A program made the position numbers and the translations under genes. From RUG100 sp050953425 (GTDB taxonomy: Bacteria > Bacillota > Clostridia > Peptostreptococcales > Anaerovoracaceae), in the NCBI GenBank assembly GCA_050953425.1, contig JBMNMQ010000005.1, positions 124,001-188,000 of the forward strand: a stretch of 64,000 nucleotides of DNA. The letters run 5' to 3'. The first letter of the stretch is position 1, and the number at the start of each line of letters is the position of its first letter. Below the pieces are notes generated by a model. The model was not told where the DNA came from and did no database searches. It worked only from the letters and a program-made list of their open reading frames with translations. Positions 51,986 to 60,158 of this stretch are shown piece by piece.

Positions 51986-52762
51986 ATGAAAGAAGTTCTC
52001 TATGAAAAACGCGGTCACACCGCACTGATCACCTTCAACAAGCCGTCCACACTGAATGCGCTGTGCACGGAATTCATGCAGGAGATCGATGAAGCCATCG
52101 AGCAGGCGCAGGTCGACCCCGACGTCTATGTGCTGATCTTTACCGGCAGCGGCAAGGCCTTCATCGCCGGCGCGGACATCAGCGAGATGTATCCGCAGGA
52201 CAGCAACTCGATCCGCGAGTGGGCCAAGCTCGGCTGCAATCAGAACCTGCGCATCGAAAATCTGCCGTTTCCGACGATCGCGGCCATCAACGGCTACGCG
52301 CTCGGCGGCGGACTCGAACTGGCGATGTCCTGCGACATCCGTCTGGCTTCGGAGAAGGCCGTGATGGGCCAGCCGGAGACCACGCTCGGCGTCATCTGCG
52401 GCGCCGGCGGCACGCAGCGGCTGCCGAAGCTGGTCGGACGCGGCATGGCCAGCGAGCTGATCTTCACCGGCGGTCGCATCGACGCCGAGGAGGCGCTGCG
52501 CATCGGTCTGGTTAACCATGTCACCAGGCCGGAAGACCTGCTCGACCAGGCGTTTGCGCTCGCCGAGAAGATCGAGAAGAACGGACAGCTGGCCGTGCGT
52601 ACGGCCAAGCAGGCGATTCGCCAGTCGGAGCGCTCGGTCATCGAGGACGGCTGCGATTTTGAACGCGCGGTGTTCTGCCATCTCTTTGATACCGAGGATC
52701 AGAAGATCGGCATGGGCGGATTCCTGCGCAAGGAAAAGAATATTCAGTTCAAAAATAAATAG
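51986..52762 (+). CDS. Enoyl-CoA hydratase (second crotonase)
   Basis: The 258-residue protein has both crotonase Glu residues (GGGLELAMSCD and GQPETTLGVICGAGGTQRL) and the FIAGADISEM oxyanion segment. It resembles the copy at 35,048-35,824 in length and motifs but differs clearly in sequence, for example VICGAGG against IIPGFGG, so the two are paralogues and not a recent duplication. AAAGAGGT precedes the ATG. It probably shares the permease transcript and acts on crotonyl-CoA or a related thioester. Confidence 0.92.
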   Translation: MKEVLYEKRGHTALITFNKPSTLNALCTEFMQEIDEAIEQAQVDPDVYVLIFTGSGKAFIAGADISEMYPQDSNSIREWAKLGCNQNLRIENLPFPTIAAINGYALGGGLELAMSCDIRLASEKAVMGQPETTLGVICGAGGTQRLPKLVGRGMASELIFTGGRIDAEEALRIGLVNHVTRPEDLLDQAFALAEKIEKNGQLAVRTAKQAIRQSERSVIEDGCDFERAVFCHLFDTEDQKIGMGGFLRKEKNIQFKNK

Positions 52763-52888
52763 CGAAAAAAAGAGGAAGCCGCCCGGCCGGAGCCGTCCGG
52801 TCTGACTGCCGTCCGATCCCCGCGCGTCCTGCGGAGAGGATCGCCTGCGGCAGCGGGCGGCTCTATTTTTGTTTTTGGGAATCAAAAA

Positions 52889-52911
52889 GATCCGCGGCAG
52901 CGCCGCGGATC
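52889..52911 (-). terminator. Terminator of the rluA gene (minus strand)
   Basis: A perfect 10-bp stem GATCCGCGGC/GCCGCGGATC with a 3-base loop is followed by TTTTT on the minus strand. It lies about 90 bases past 53,002, where the second frame of the RluA tail ends. This fits a gene that originally reached 53,002. Confidence 0.85.
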
Positions 52912-53141
52912 GAGTGTCCCGATTCGTTTCGATCACCGGGAGAAAGCGGGAACTCTGCGCCGCCATGCGGCGGTTCCGTATCGCTGTTCCATGTTCGGCT
53001 GCTACTGCTCGCCGCCGAAGGTGTGGGTTTCTTCGCTGGGGGCAGTGGCGATTTCCGCACGACCGCCGTCGCATTCGTCCTCGTCGCAGTCGTCTTCCCG
53101 ATCGTCGCGGGCCTTGGCCGCCGCGGCCGCAGCCACCGGAC

Positions 53142-54470
53142 TCAGTTTGACGCCGGACGCGGGATCTGCTTCGGCAGCTGCTGCCGCGCCGTGCTCCGGG
53201 GCGGGTGCCGGCTCTGCGGCGGCCGCGGACACACCGGAAGGACGGTCCGCAGCGCTGTACGCGGCGCTGTCCGCGGTCTGCGCCCGTGTGCCGGTCCGCA
53301 CGGGATGGGCTGCGTCGGGCGATTCGCTTTCAGCCGGGGAAACGGCGGCTCCTGCGTTTTCCGTCGTGCCGCGGTCTCGCCGGTGCCGCCCGGCATCGCT
53401 GCCGGCGCCTCTTCGCCTGCGGCCGGTACCGCGGTTTCATCGCTGCCCGGCATCGCTGCCGGCGCCTCTTCGCCGGGGACCGGCGCCGCGGTCGCGGCGC
53501 TTTTCTTTTTGTTCTCTTTCAATGCCGCGGCTGCTTCCTTCTGGCGGTGGACCGCCTCGATAACGCCGGCGGCCGGAATCTGGCCGCGGCAGACCTCCAG
53601 CAGCTGCTTCATGTCGTCGAGCAGCGGAGCCGTGATTTCCAGCGGCTTGCCGCTGACCGGATGACAGAAAGAGAGCGTCTGTGCATGCAGTGCCTGGCGG
53701 GCGATCAGATCGCTCGGGGCTCCGTAGAGCGCGTCGCCGGTCACCGGATGCCCGATGTATTTCATATGCACGCGAATCTGGTGGGTGCGGCCCGTGCCCA
53801 GGCGCAGGCGCACCAGCGTGTGGTTTTTATAGCGTTCCTGCACCGCATAATGGGTGACGGAAGGGCGCCCGTCGGGGACGACGCCGCGGCGGATCGGCTC
53901 GTTGAGCGGCCGTCCGATCGGCGCGTCAATGGTGCCGCTGTCATCTTCCACAATGCCGTCGACGATGGCGAGATACTGCTTTTTGACCTCGCCGCGTTCG
54001 CTCTGGCGGACAAAATCATCCTGCGCGTGCGAGTTCTTGCCGAGCGCGAGGACGCCGCTGGTATCCATGTCGAGGCGGTTGATGAAGTGGATCTTGTAGA
54101 GCATGCCCTTGTCGCGCATATACTGTGCGACGCCGTTGGCGATGGTGTGCGCGGGGCAGCCGGTGGTCGGGTGTACAACAATGCCGGGCTGCTTGTTCAG
54201 CAGCAGCAGATCTTCGTCTTCGTAGAGTACCGTCAGCGGAATCGGCTCCGGCGTAAAGCGGCTCCGTTCCTCGGGGATATCCACGGTGATGACGGAGCCG
54301 GCGGACGGCTCGATCCACATCGGCGTCTCGTGCCCATCGAGAAAGACGGTCCGCGCTTTCTTGATCTTTTTGCGCAGCCGCGACGAAAAATTGAAATGGC
54401 GGTCTAAAATTTCCTTGATGGTAACACCGCGTTCTTCATCTTCTTCCGTGACTGTGTATGTAAATTCTCG
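53142..54470 (-). CDS. RluA-family pseudouridine synthase with a long low-complexity tail (tail frameshifted)
   Basis: The enzyme makes pseudouridine in rRNA or tRNA. An S4-like RNA-binding part (EILDRHFNFSSRLRKKIKKA, residues about 21-40) precedes the catalytic domain with the active Asp in HFINRLDMDTSGVLALGKN, then LGTGRTHQIRVHMKYIGHPV. Family sequence ends near residue 305. The remaining 138 residues are Ala/Pro/Glu/Arg-rich. Near 53,380 the tail changes character from Ala/Glu-rich to Arg/Pro-rich, while another frame continues the Ala/Glu-rich style to a stop at 53,002, so a frameshift in the tail is likely. Catalysis should be unaffected. The start at 54,470 (MAREFTYT) has AAGGAAAGGAA before it. 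Confidence 0.9.
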   Translation of the reverse strand, partial: REFTYTVTEEDEERGVTIKEILDRHFNFSSRLRKKIKKARTVFLDGHETPMWIEPSAGSVITVDIPEERSRFTPEPIPLTVLYEDEDLLLLNKQPGIVVHPTTGCPAHTIANGVAQYMRDKGMLYKIHFINRLDMDTSGVLALGKNSHAQDDFVRQSERGEVKKQYLAIVDGIVEDDSGTIDAPIGRPLNEPIRRGVVPDGRPSVTHYAVQERYKNHTLVRLRLGTGRTHQIRVHMKYIGHPVTGDALYGAPSDLIARQALHAQTLSFCHPVSGKPLEITAPLLDDMKQLLEVCRGQIPAAGVIEAVHRQKEAAAALKENKKKSAATAAPVPGEEAPAAMPGSDETAVPAAGEEAPAAMPGGTGETAARRKTQEPPFPRLKANRPTQPIPCGPAHGRRPRTAPRTALRTVLPVCPRPPQSRHPPRSTARQQLPKQIPRPASN

Positions 54471-54518
54471 TGCCATGCGAGAGTTCCTTTCCTTCAGCAG
54501 CTTCAATCATGACAGCAT

Positions 54519-54570
54519 TTATCTTCACGTCGCTTTCTGTTCGACATGAAGATAACATACTAAATTATAA
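54519..54570 (-). promoter_or_regulatory. rluA promoter and leader hairpin
   Basis: On the minus strand a TATAAT box lies at 54,565-54,570. Directly after it, a 14-bp near-perfect inverted repeat (TTATCTTCACGTCG at 54,519-54,532 with CGACATGAAGATAA at 54,543-54,556) would form a stem at the very 5' end of the message. It could stabilise the RNA or be an operator. Confidence 0.55.
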
Positions 54571-54590
54571 CACAGCATGCGGGGTGTAAT

Positions 54591-55400
54591 CTAGAGGAAT
54601 TTACTCTTTACTTTGTTCCAGAAATCATAGTTTTCGAACCGCAGCAGATGCACCCTGGTTTCCGAGTATTCGACGATGAATTTTTCCACGTCGCGGTAAT
54701 TGGTCTCCAGTCCGTCGATCAGCAGCGCCGAGGTGTTCCCTTCGAGGTATTCGGGGATGATTTCGATCTGCAGATCGCTGGGAAGCAGGATGCTCGAAGT
54801 GAACGAGCGGTAGGCGACGGTGTTCATCGGCGCGATCGGCGTCAGCTGCATCAGCTGCAGGCGCGGGTCGACGATGGCGCCGCCGAGCGAATAGTTGTAG
54901 GCGGTGGAACCGGCCGGGGCCGCGACGAGGATGCCGTCGCCGCTGAATTTTTCAATAAAGCTGCCGCCGAGGAAAATGTTGAGGTGCGTGGTAAAGCTGC
55001 CGACGTTGCGGATGATGACCTCGTTGAGGCCGCGGTGCACTTCCTTCCTGCCGCCGGGCAGCAGCACCCGCGCCTGAATCGTCGGCAGGTCCTGCAGCGT
55101 GTATTCGCCGCGCTGGTAATGGTGGAGAAAATCGTCCAGCTGGTCGGGACGGATCTCCTGAAAAAAGCCGAGATGTCCGGTGTTGATGCCGATGATCGGC
55201 ACATCGGGAAAATCATAGCGATGCACCGCTTCCAGCAGCGTGCCGTCGCCGCCGATCACAAACAGCAGCTCGGCGTTTTCCTGGTAGCCGTCGCAGGGCT
55301 GAAAGCCGCTGCGGCGGAGCCTTTCGCGAAGTGTTTCCGCGGCCGCCGCGGAAGCCGGCTGGCTGTTGCGGTAGATGCTGATGATGTGTTCGCTGCTCAT
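54591..55400 (-). CDS. nadK: NAD kinase
   Basis: The 269-residue protein phosphorylates NAD to NADP. The family motifs are LLFVIGGDGTLLEAVHRYDF (GGDGT), IIGINTGHLGFFQ, and SGDGILVAAPAGSTAYNYSL. Length is normal. GGAGGAG lies in the 20 bases before the ATG. The rluA gene is downstream with its own promoter; pepF lies upstream on the same strand. Confidence 0.95.
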   Translation of the reverse strand: MSSEHIISIYRNSQPASAAAAETLRERLRRSGFQPCDGYQENAELLFVIGGDGTLLEAVHRYDFPDVPIIGINTGHLGFFQEIRPDQLDDFLHHYQRGEYTLQDLPTIQARVLLPGGRKEVHRGLNEVIIRNVGSFTTHLNIFLGGSFIEKFSGDGILVAAPAGSTAYNYSLGGAIVDPRLQLMQLTPIAPMNTVAYRSFTSSILLPSDLQIEIIPEYLEGNTSALLIDGLETNYRDVEKFIVEYSETRVHLLRFENYDFWNKVKSKFL

Positions 55401-55497
55401 GTCGTTCCTGTCTCCTCCGGGGTGTACTGCTCGCTTCGACGGCCGGCTCCGGCGGTGCCTCAGCGTTTCCTCAGCGTTTCTTCTGCCGGGTCATTGT

Positions 55498-57288
55498 TCA
55501 GCCGCGCACCAGCTGCTCGAACTCGTCAACCAGTCCGGCGAAGGTCCGCATCGCCTGCTCGACCGGCTGCGGCGTGCTCATATCGACGCCGGCGATCTTC
55601 AGCAGTTCGATCGGATAGTCGCTCTCGCCGGTCCTGAGAAAGCGCAGATATTCCTCCGGCCCCTGCGCGAGGATGCGGTCGGAGATGGCGGCGGCCGCCG
55701 AATAGCCGGTGGCATATTTATAGACATAAAAGGCGGAATAGAAGTGGGGGATGCGTGCCCACTCGTACCGGATCAGGTCGTCATGGCTCAGAGCCGGACC
55801 GAAATAGCGGCTGTTGAGTTCATCGTACGTTTCGTTCAGCCAGCCGGCGGTCAGTGTTTCGCCCGCTTCCACGGCTTCGTGCGTCCGCTGCTCGAATTCG
55901 GCAAACATGGTCTGGCGGAAGAGCGTGGTGCGGAAGGCCTCGATGTGCATGTTGAGCAGGTACTTCTTCATCTGCGGATCGTCGGCGGTCGCGATCAGGT
56001 GCTTCATCAGCAGGTTTTCGTTGACCGTGCTGGCCACCTCGGCGGTGAAAATCGAGTGACTGCCGTAGATGAACGGCTGTGCTTCGCGGGTATAGGAAGC
56101 GTGCATCGAGTGGCCCATTTCGTGGGCGATGGTAAAGACGTCCTGCAGCGTATCGGTGTAATTGCAGAGAACGTACGGCTTGCTGTCGTAGCAGCCAAAG
56201 CTGTAGGCGCCGCTGGTCTTGCCCTCGTTCTCATAGACGTCGATCCAGCCGTCGGCAAAGCCGGCGTTCATGCGCGCCAGGTATTCTTCGCCCAGCGGCG
56301 CCAGGCCGGCGCGGATGATGTCGAGCGCCTCTTCATAGGGGATGTCCCGCCGCGGCAGGGTGATCAGCGGCACGTAGACGTCATACATTTTCAGTTCGTC
56401 GACGTCGAGCAGCTCTTTGCGCAGCGCCAGGTAGCGGTGCAGGGTCGGCAGGTTGTCGTTGACGATGCCCACAAGGTTGTCGTAGACCGCTTCCGGGATA
56501 TTGTCGCCGGAAAGCGCGGCCGCTCGCGCCGAGTCGTAGCGGCGGATGCGGGCGGTGACGGTATCGCCGCGCACGCTGTAGCTGTAGGCGGTGGCGATCG
56601 TATTGATCAGCTGCTCATAGGCGCGGTACATGTGTTCGTACGCGTCGCGGCGCAGCGACCGCTGCGGCGACTCCATGAAGGTGATGTAATTGTCGTGCGT
56701 CAGGCGGGTTTCCTCGCCGTCTTCGTCGCGGACGGTGCCAAAGCGCATCTCGGCGTTGTTGAGCATTGTGAAGATCTCACTCGGCGCCGGGGTGATTTCG
56801 CTCATCTGCGCCATCAGCTGCTCTTCGGCCGGACTGAGGACGTGCGCTTTTTCGCGGAACAGGTCCTCGAGCATGTGGCGGTAGATCCGCAGACGCGGCT
56901 CTTCCTCGAGAAAGCCCAGCAGCCGTTCTTCGTCGGCGGCCAGCAGTTCCGGCGTCGTGAACGAGGTCACTGCGCTGACGCGGGCGATCGCGGCGGCGGC
57001 CTTGTCGTTCATCGCCTGGCTGGCTTCCACGCGATTGTCTTCATCTTTTTTCATGCGGGCGTAGACGTAGACGCGCTCGAGCTTCTGCCAGAGCCGGTCC
57101 TTGAGCCGCAGCGCGTGCAGCGGCGAGGCAGCGCTCTCTGTCAGGCTGCCCTGCAGGGCGGCGTATTCCCCGGCCAGCTTTTCGCAGGCATCGAGGTCGG
57201 CCTGCCATGCTTCGCGCGAGGTGTACATGTCCGCAATATCCCATTTATACTGATCTTCGATTTCACTTCTCTGTCTGACGTTCTTCAC
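55498..57288 (-). CDS. pepF: Oligoendopeptidase F (M3 zinc peptidase)
   Basis: The 596-residue protein cleaves short peptides in the cytoplasm. The zinc motif is HEMGH in FTIAHEMGHSMHASYTREAQ, with the third ligand Glu in SIFTAEVASTVNENLL. The N-terminal helical part (YKWDIADMYTSREAWQADLD) is typical of PepF. Length is normal and there is no signal peptide. GGAGGAACC precedes the ATG. It is transcribed away from murI, with overlapping promoter elements in the 84-base gap. Confidence 0.95.
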   Translation of the reverse strand: MKNVRQRSEIEDQYKWDIADMYTSREAWQADLDACEKLAGEYAALQGSLTESAASPLHALRLKDRLWQKLERVYVYARMKKDEDNRVEASQAMNDKAAAAIARVSAVTSFTTPELLAADEERLLGFLEEEPRLRIYRHMLEDLFREKAHVLSPAEEQLMAQMSEITPAPSEIFTMLNNAEMRFGTVRDEDGEETRLTHDNYITFMESPQRSLRRDAYEHMYRAYEQLINTIATAYSYSVRGDTVTARIRRYDSARAAALSGDNIPEAVYDNLVGIVNDNLPTLHRYLALRKELLDVDELKMYDVYVPLITLPRRDIPYEEALDIIRAGLAPLGEEYLARMNAGFADGWIDVYENEGKTSGAYSFGCYDSKPYVLCNYTDTLQDVFTIAHEMGHSMHASYTREAQPFIYGSHSIFTAEVASTVNENLLMKHLIATADDPQMKKYLLNMHIEAFRTTLFRQTMFAEFEQRTHEAVEAGETLTAGWLNETYDELNSRYFGPALSHDDLIRYEWARIPHFYSAFYVYKYATGYSAAAAISDRILAQGPEEYLRFLRTGESDYPIELLKIAGVDMSTPQPVEQAMRTFAGLVDEFEQLVRG

Positions 57289-57324
57289 AGCGGTTCCTCC
57301 TTGTTTACAAGCCTTCGCCCATGA

Positions 57325-57345
57325 TGTAGAATATATTATAGCATA
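57325..57345. promoter_or_regulatory. Divergent pepF/murI promoter region
   Basis: The A+T-rich core between the two genes gives a minus-strand TATAAT (57,335-57,340) for pepF and a plus-strand TAGAAT (57,327-57,332) or TATTAT for murI. The -10 boxes nearly overlap, so the two promoters may compete. Confidence 0.5.
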
Positions 57346-57372
57346 TCAAAGTGACGAAAGGAACGCACGAGA

Positions 57373-58182
57373 ATGGACAACAGACCCATTGGTTTTTTTG
57401 ACTCCGGTCTCGGCGGACTGACCTGCATTCCCAACCTGGTCGACCGTCTGCCGGAGGAAAAAATCATCTATTTCGGCGATACGGCGCGCACGCCCTACGG
57501 CTCCAAGGCGCTTTCAACCATACAGAAATTTTCCCTGCAGATCGCTGACTTTCTGATCGGCCACGACGTCAAGATGATCGTCATCGCCTGCAATACCGTC
57601 AGCGCCACCTGCCTGGAGATGATCCAGAACCGGTACCCGAAGGTGCCGATTCTCGGCATTATCCAGCCGGCCGCACAGAAGGTCATCAACACCTGCGGGG
57701 CCGACAACCGCATCGGCATCATCGGCACCAAGGCGACGATCGGCAGCCATGCCTACCGTACCATCATCGAAACCTTCCGGCCGCAGCTGACTGTCTTTGA
57801 GGAAGCGACGCCGGCGTTTGTGCCGCTGATCGAGGAGGGCATCATCACCAACGATATCATGGATCTGATGATCCGCTACTATCTCGATGATTTTGTCCTC
57901 GAGAAGAGACTGGATACGCTGGTGCTGGGCTGCACGCACTATCCGCTGATCCGCGAGAACATTGAGCGTCTCTACCCGGGGCTGAAGATCATCAATCCGT
58001 CGTCGGAGGTCGTGCACAGCATCGAGTACGTGCTGCGGGAACGGAATATGCTCGCCGCCGGATCGGAAACAACCAACACTTTTTACGCCAGCGATCTGTC
58101 GGAGAACTTCCGCAATATGATCGATCGTATTTTCCGTCACACGGATGTCCGCGTGGCGTTTAAAAATCTCGACATGGAGTAA
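57373..58182 (+). CDS. murI: Glutamate racemase
   Basis: The 269-residue protein makes D-glutamate for peptidoglycan. The motifs are GFFDSGLGGLTCIPNLVDRL, IYFGDTARTPYGSK, the first catalytic Cys in VIACNTVSATC and the second in LVLGCTHYPLI. Length is normal. GAAAGGAACG precedes the ATG. The acidic gene at 58,234 follows after 51 bases. Confidence 0.95.
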   Translation: MDNRPIGFFDSGLGGLTCIPNLVDRLPEEKIIYFGDTARTPYGSKALSTIQKFSLQIADFLIGHDVKMIVIACNTVSATCLEMIQNRYPKVPILGIIQPAAQKVINTCGADNRIGIIGTKATIGSHAYRTIIETFRPQLTVFEEATPAFVPLIEEGIITNDIMDLMIRYYLDDFVLEKRLDTLVLGCTHYPLIRENIERLYPGLKIINPSSEVVHSIEYVLRERNMLAAGSETTNTFYASDLSENFRNMIDRIFRHTDVRVAFKNLDME

Positions 58183-58233
58183 GCCGCGGGCGGCCGGATC
58201 AGGCCGCGCCCGGGCAGATCGGAGGTGAGGGAG

Positions 58234-58827
58234 ATGGAACTGCAGGAACTTCTGGAAATGCTGGAACTCGATGATCCGGAGGATTTCGAGTACTATGAGA
58301 ACTTTGCCGATCTTCTCGAGAGCGACGAGGAGATCCCCGAGGACACGCTGTTTCAGCTGTTCTCGCAGGTGGATCGGGAGACAACCGAGGAAATGCTGGA
58401 GGGCTATTTCGCCGAAATGCAGGAAAACGTCCCCGACAGTGAAACGGAGTTTTACATGCTCCTCGAAAACATCCGCCTCTCGCTGCTGGGGCTGATTCGC
58501 GCCGCCGACGACGAGAGTCTGATGGAGCGCTTTGCCGAGGAGCTGGCGCGCTTCAAAAACTGGTACACGTTTGAATCCGGCGTGACCTGCATCGACCGCG
58601 CGACCGAGGAACAGAAGCTGCTGCCGCTGCGCGACGCCCTGACGCTGGCGCGGATGGCAAAGCTCGACAACGAGGATTACAGCTTTGATTTCAATGACTG
58701 TCTGGATTACGAAATGGAAGATTATATCATGGATTTCGGGGATCTGGCGCGTCTCGAGGACAGCGGCGAGGAGGACGACCTGTTCCGCCGCGGCTATGTC
58801 TACGATGATGAGATGAAGCGCGAGTAG
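58234..58827 (+). CDS. Acidic protein of unknown function
   Basis: The 197-residue protein is strongly acidic (MELQELLEMLELDDPEDFEY; DYEMEDYIMDFGDLARLEDS) and probably all-helical, with no signal peptide, membrane segment or catalytic motif. I do not recognise it. GGAGGTGAGG precedes the ATG at 58,234. It lies 51 bases after murI and 45 bases before the MBL hydrolase, so it is probably part of the murI transcript. The acidity may suit binding to a basic partner or metal ions. Confidence 0.8.
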   Translation: MELQELLEMLELDDPEDFEYYENFADLLESDEEIPEDTLFQLFSQVDRETTEEMLEGYFAEMQENVPDSETEFYMLLENIRLSLLGLIRAADDESLMERFAEELARFKNWYTFESGVTCIDRATEEQKLLPLRDALTLARMAKLDNEDYSFDFNDCLDYEMEDYIMDFGDLARLEDSGEEDDLFRRGYVYDDEMKRE

Positions 58828-58872
58828 CGCGGCCGCGGAGAGGCCGGTACGGCGCAGCGGAAAGAAGGTATT

Positions 58873-59802
58873 GTGCAGGCGGAAAACGACATGAATCAAC
58901 AGATGGAACAGCGGGCGGTGTCTTCGTGCACGATGACGCGGCTCGGCGGCGGCCGCGGCGGCGAGGCGCTGCTGATCGCGGGCAGCGAGCGGACCGCCCT
59001 TTATGACGGCGGCATGGCCTATGCGGCGGCGCAGACGGCGGCCGCCTGCCGGAGCGCTCTCGAGGGGAGGGCGCTCGATTATATTCTCCTCAGCCATACG
59101 CATTACGATCACATCGGGGCGCTGCCGGTGCTGCTGCGCGCGTTCCCCGGCGCGACGGTGCTCGGTGCAGCCCACGCCCGCGAGGTGCTGGCCCGGCCGC
59201 ACGCTCTGCGGAGCATAGAGGAGCGCGGCCGCGACGCGGCGCGGCTCTTCGGCGGCGATCCGGATCAGGTCACGACCGCCGGCATGCGCGTCGACCGTGT
59301 CATCGGCGACGGCGATGTCATCGATCTCGGCGGCTGCCGGCTGCGGGTTCTGGCGGCGCCCGGCCACACCGCCTGCTCGCTGGCGTTCGCCGTCGAACCG
59401 CAGCATTTTCTGATCAGCAGCGAGAGCGTCGGCGTGATCGGCCCCGGCGGCCGGCAGATGACCGCGATCCTCAAGAGTTATGACGGTGCCATGGACACGC
59501 TGCGCCGCTTTCGCGGCTGCCGCCCGGAGCGGCTCTACTGCCCGCACAGCGGCTGGCTGGACCGCGGCCGGGCAGCGGCGTTTCTGGACGGCTTTGAGAA
59601 GCTGGCGCGGGAGCAGAAGGAACTGATCGAAACCGCCGTGCGGCAGGGAAAGGGCGAAGCAGAGATCCTCGCGGCCTACCAGAGTCGCTACTGGGATGAG
59701 GCCTGGCATGATGTGCAGCCGCTCTTTGCCTTTCGCATCAATGCCCTCTGCATGATCCGTCTCTTTGCCGGCGCGCCGCAGCGACGGCAGGCAGGAAGGT
59801 GA
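58873..59802 (+). CDS. Metallo-beta-lactamase-fold hydrolase
   Basis: The 309-residue protein has the MBL metal motif SHTHYDHIGALPVLL (HxHxDH), the third His in APGHTACSLAF, an Asp/Ser position at SSESVGVIG, and the C-terminal His in YCPHSGW. The substrate is unknown; the family includes thioesterases, lactonases and phosphodiesterases. The start is uncertain: GTG at 58,873 lies close behind AGAAGG, and the ATG at 58,891 is the alternative. Confidence 0.88.
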   Translation: MQAENDMNQQMEQRAVSSCTMTRLGGGRGGEALLIAGSERTALYDGGMAYAAAQTAAACRSALEGRALDYILLSHTHYDHIGALPVLLRAFPGATVLGAAHAREVLARPHALRSIEERGRDAARLFGGDPDQVTTAGMRVDRVIGDGDVIDLGGCRLRVLAAPGHTACSLAFAVEPQHFLISSESVGVIGPGGRQMTAILKSYDGAMDTLRRFRGCRPERLYCPHSGWLDRGRAAAFLDGFEKLAREQKELIETAVRQGKGEAEILAAYQSRYWDEAWHDVQPLFAFRINALCMIRLFAGAPQRRQAGR

Positions 59803-60158
59803 TCCGGCTGCGGACGCGCAGACCGCCTGCCGCAGCAGTGCGGTGAACACGGCGAAAGAGGCGCCCGGGGGACGCGGATGAAAACCGGCACGGCGAAAAC
59901 AGCGGCAGAACTGCCGCTGAAATCGATTGACGGATATCCAAACGAGGCAAAGTGTGATAGAATAGAACACCGGCCGCACAGGCCGCGGACCCCGCCCGGC
60001 CGGCCGGCCGGATGCGCGGAAAGCAGAGTGCATAGAGGATCGCGGCCGGATGCGGGAACAGCCGGATGCGGGATGCCCGAAGAAGCCATACGCCCTGCGG
60101 AAAACGGGCTGCGGCCGGATCCTGACAGAACTGGAACTACTCGAAATGGTGATGATGT
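59803..60158. other. 356-bp intergenic stretch
   Basis: No convincing gene is present. A TTGACG (59,927-59,932) and a GATAGAAT box about 25 bases further on are poorly spaced as a promoter. Low-complexity CGGCCGG runs dominate the middle part. Confidence 0.5.

Noticed and set aside
55375..57324. 649-codon plus-strand frame opposite pepF
   Set aside because: Shadow of pepF, which has the HExxH motif on the minus strand.
57514..60033. 839-codon antisense frame across murI, the acidic gene and the MBL gene
   Set aside because: It covers three supported genes on the other strand and has no domain features.
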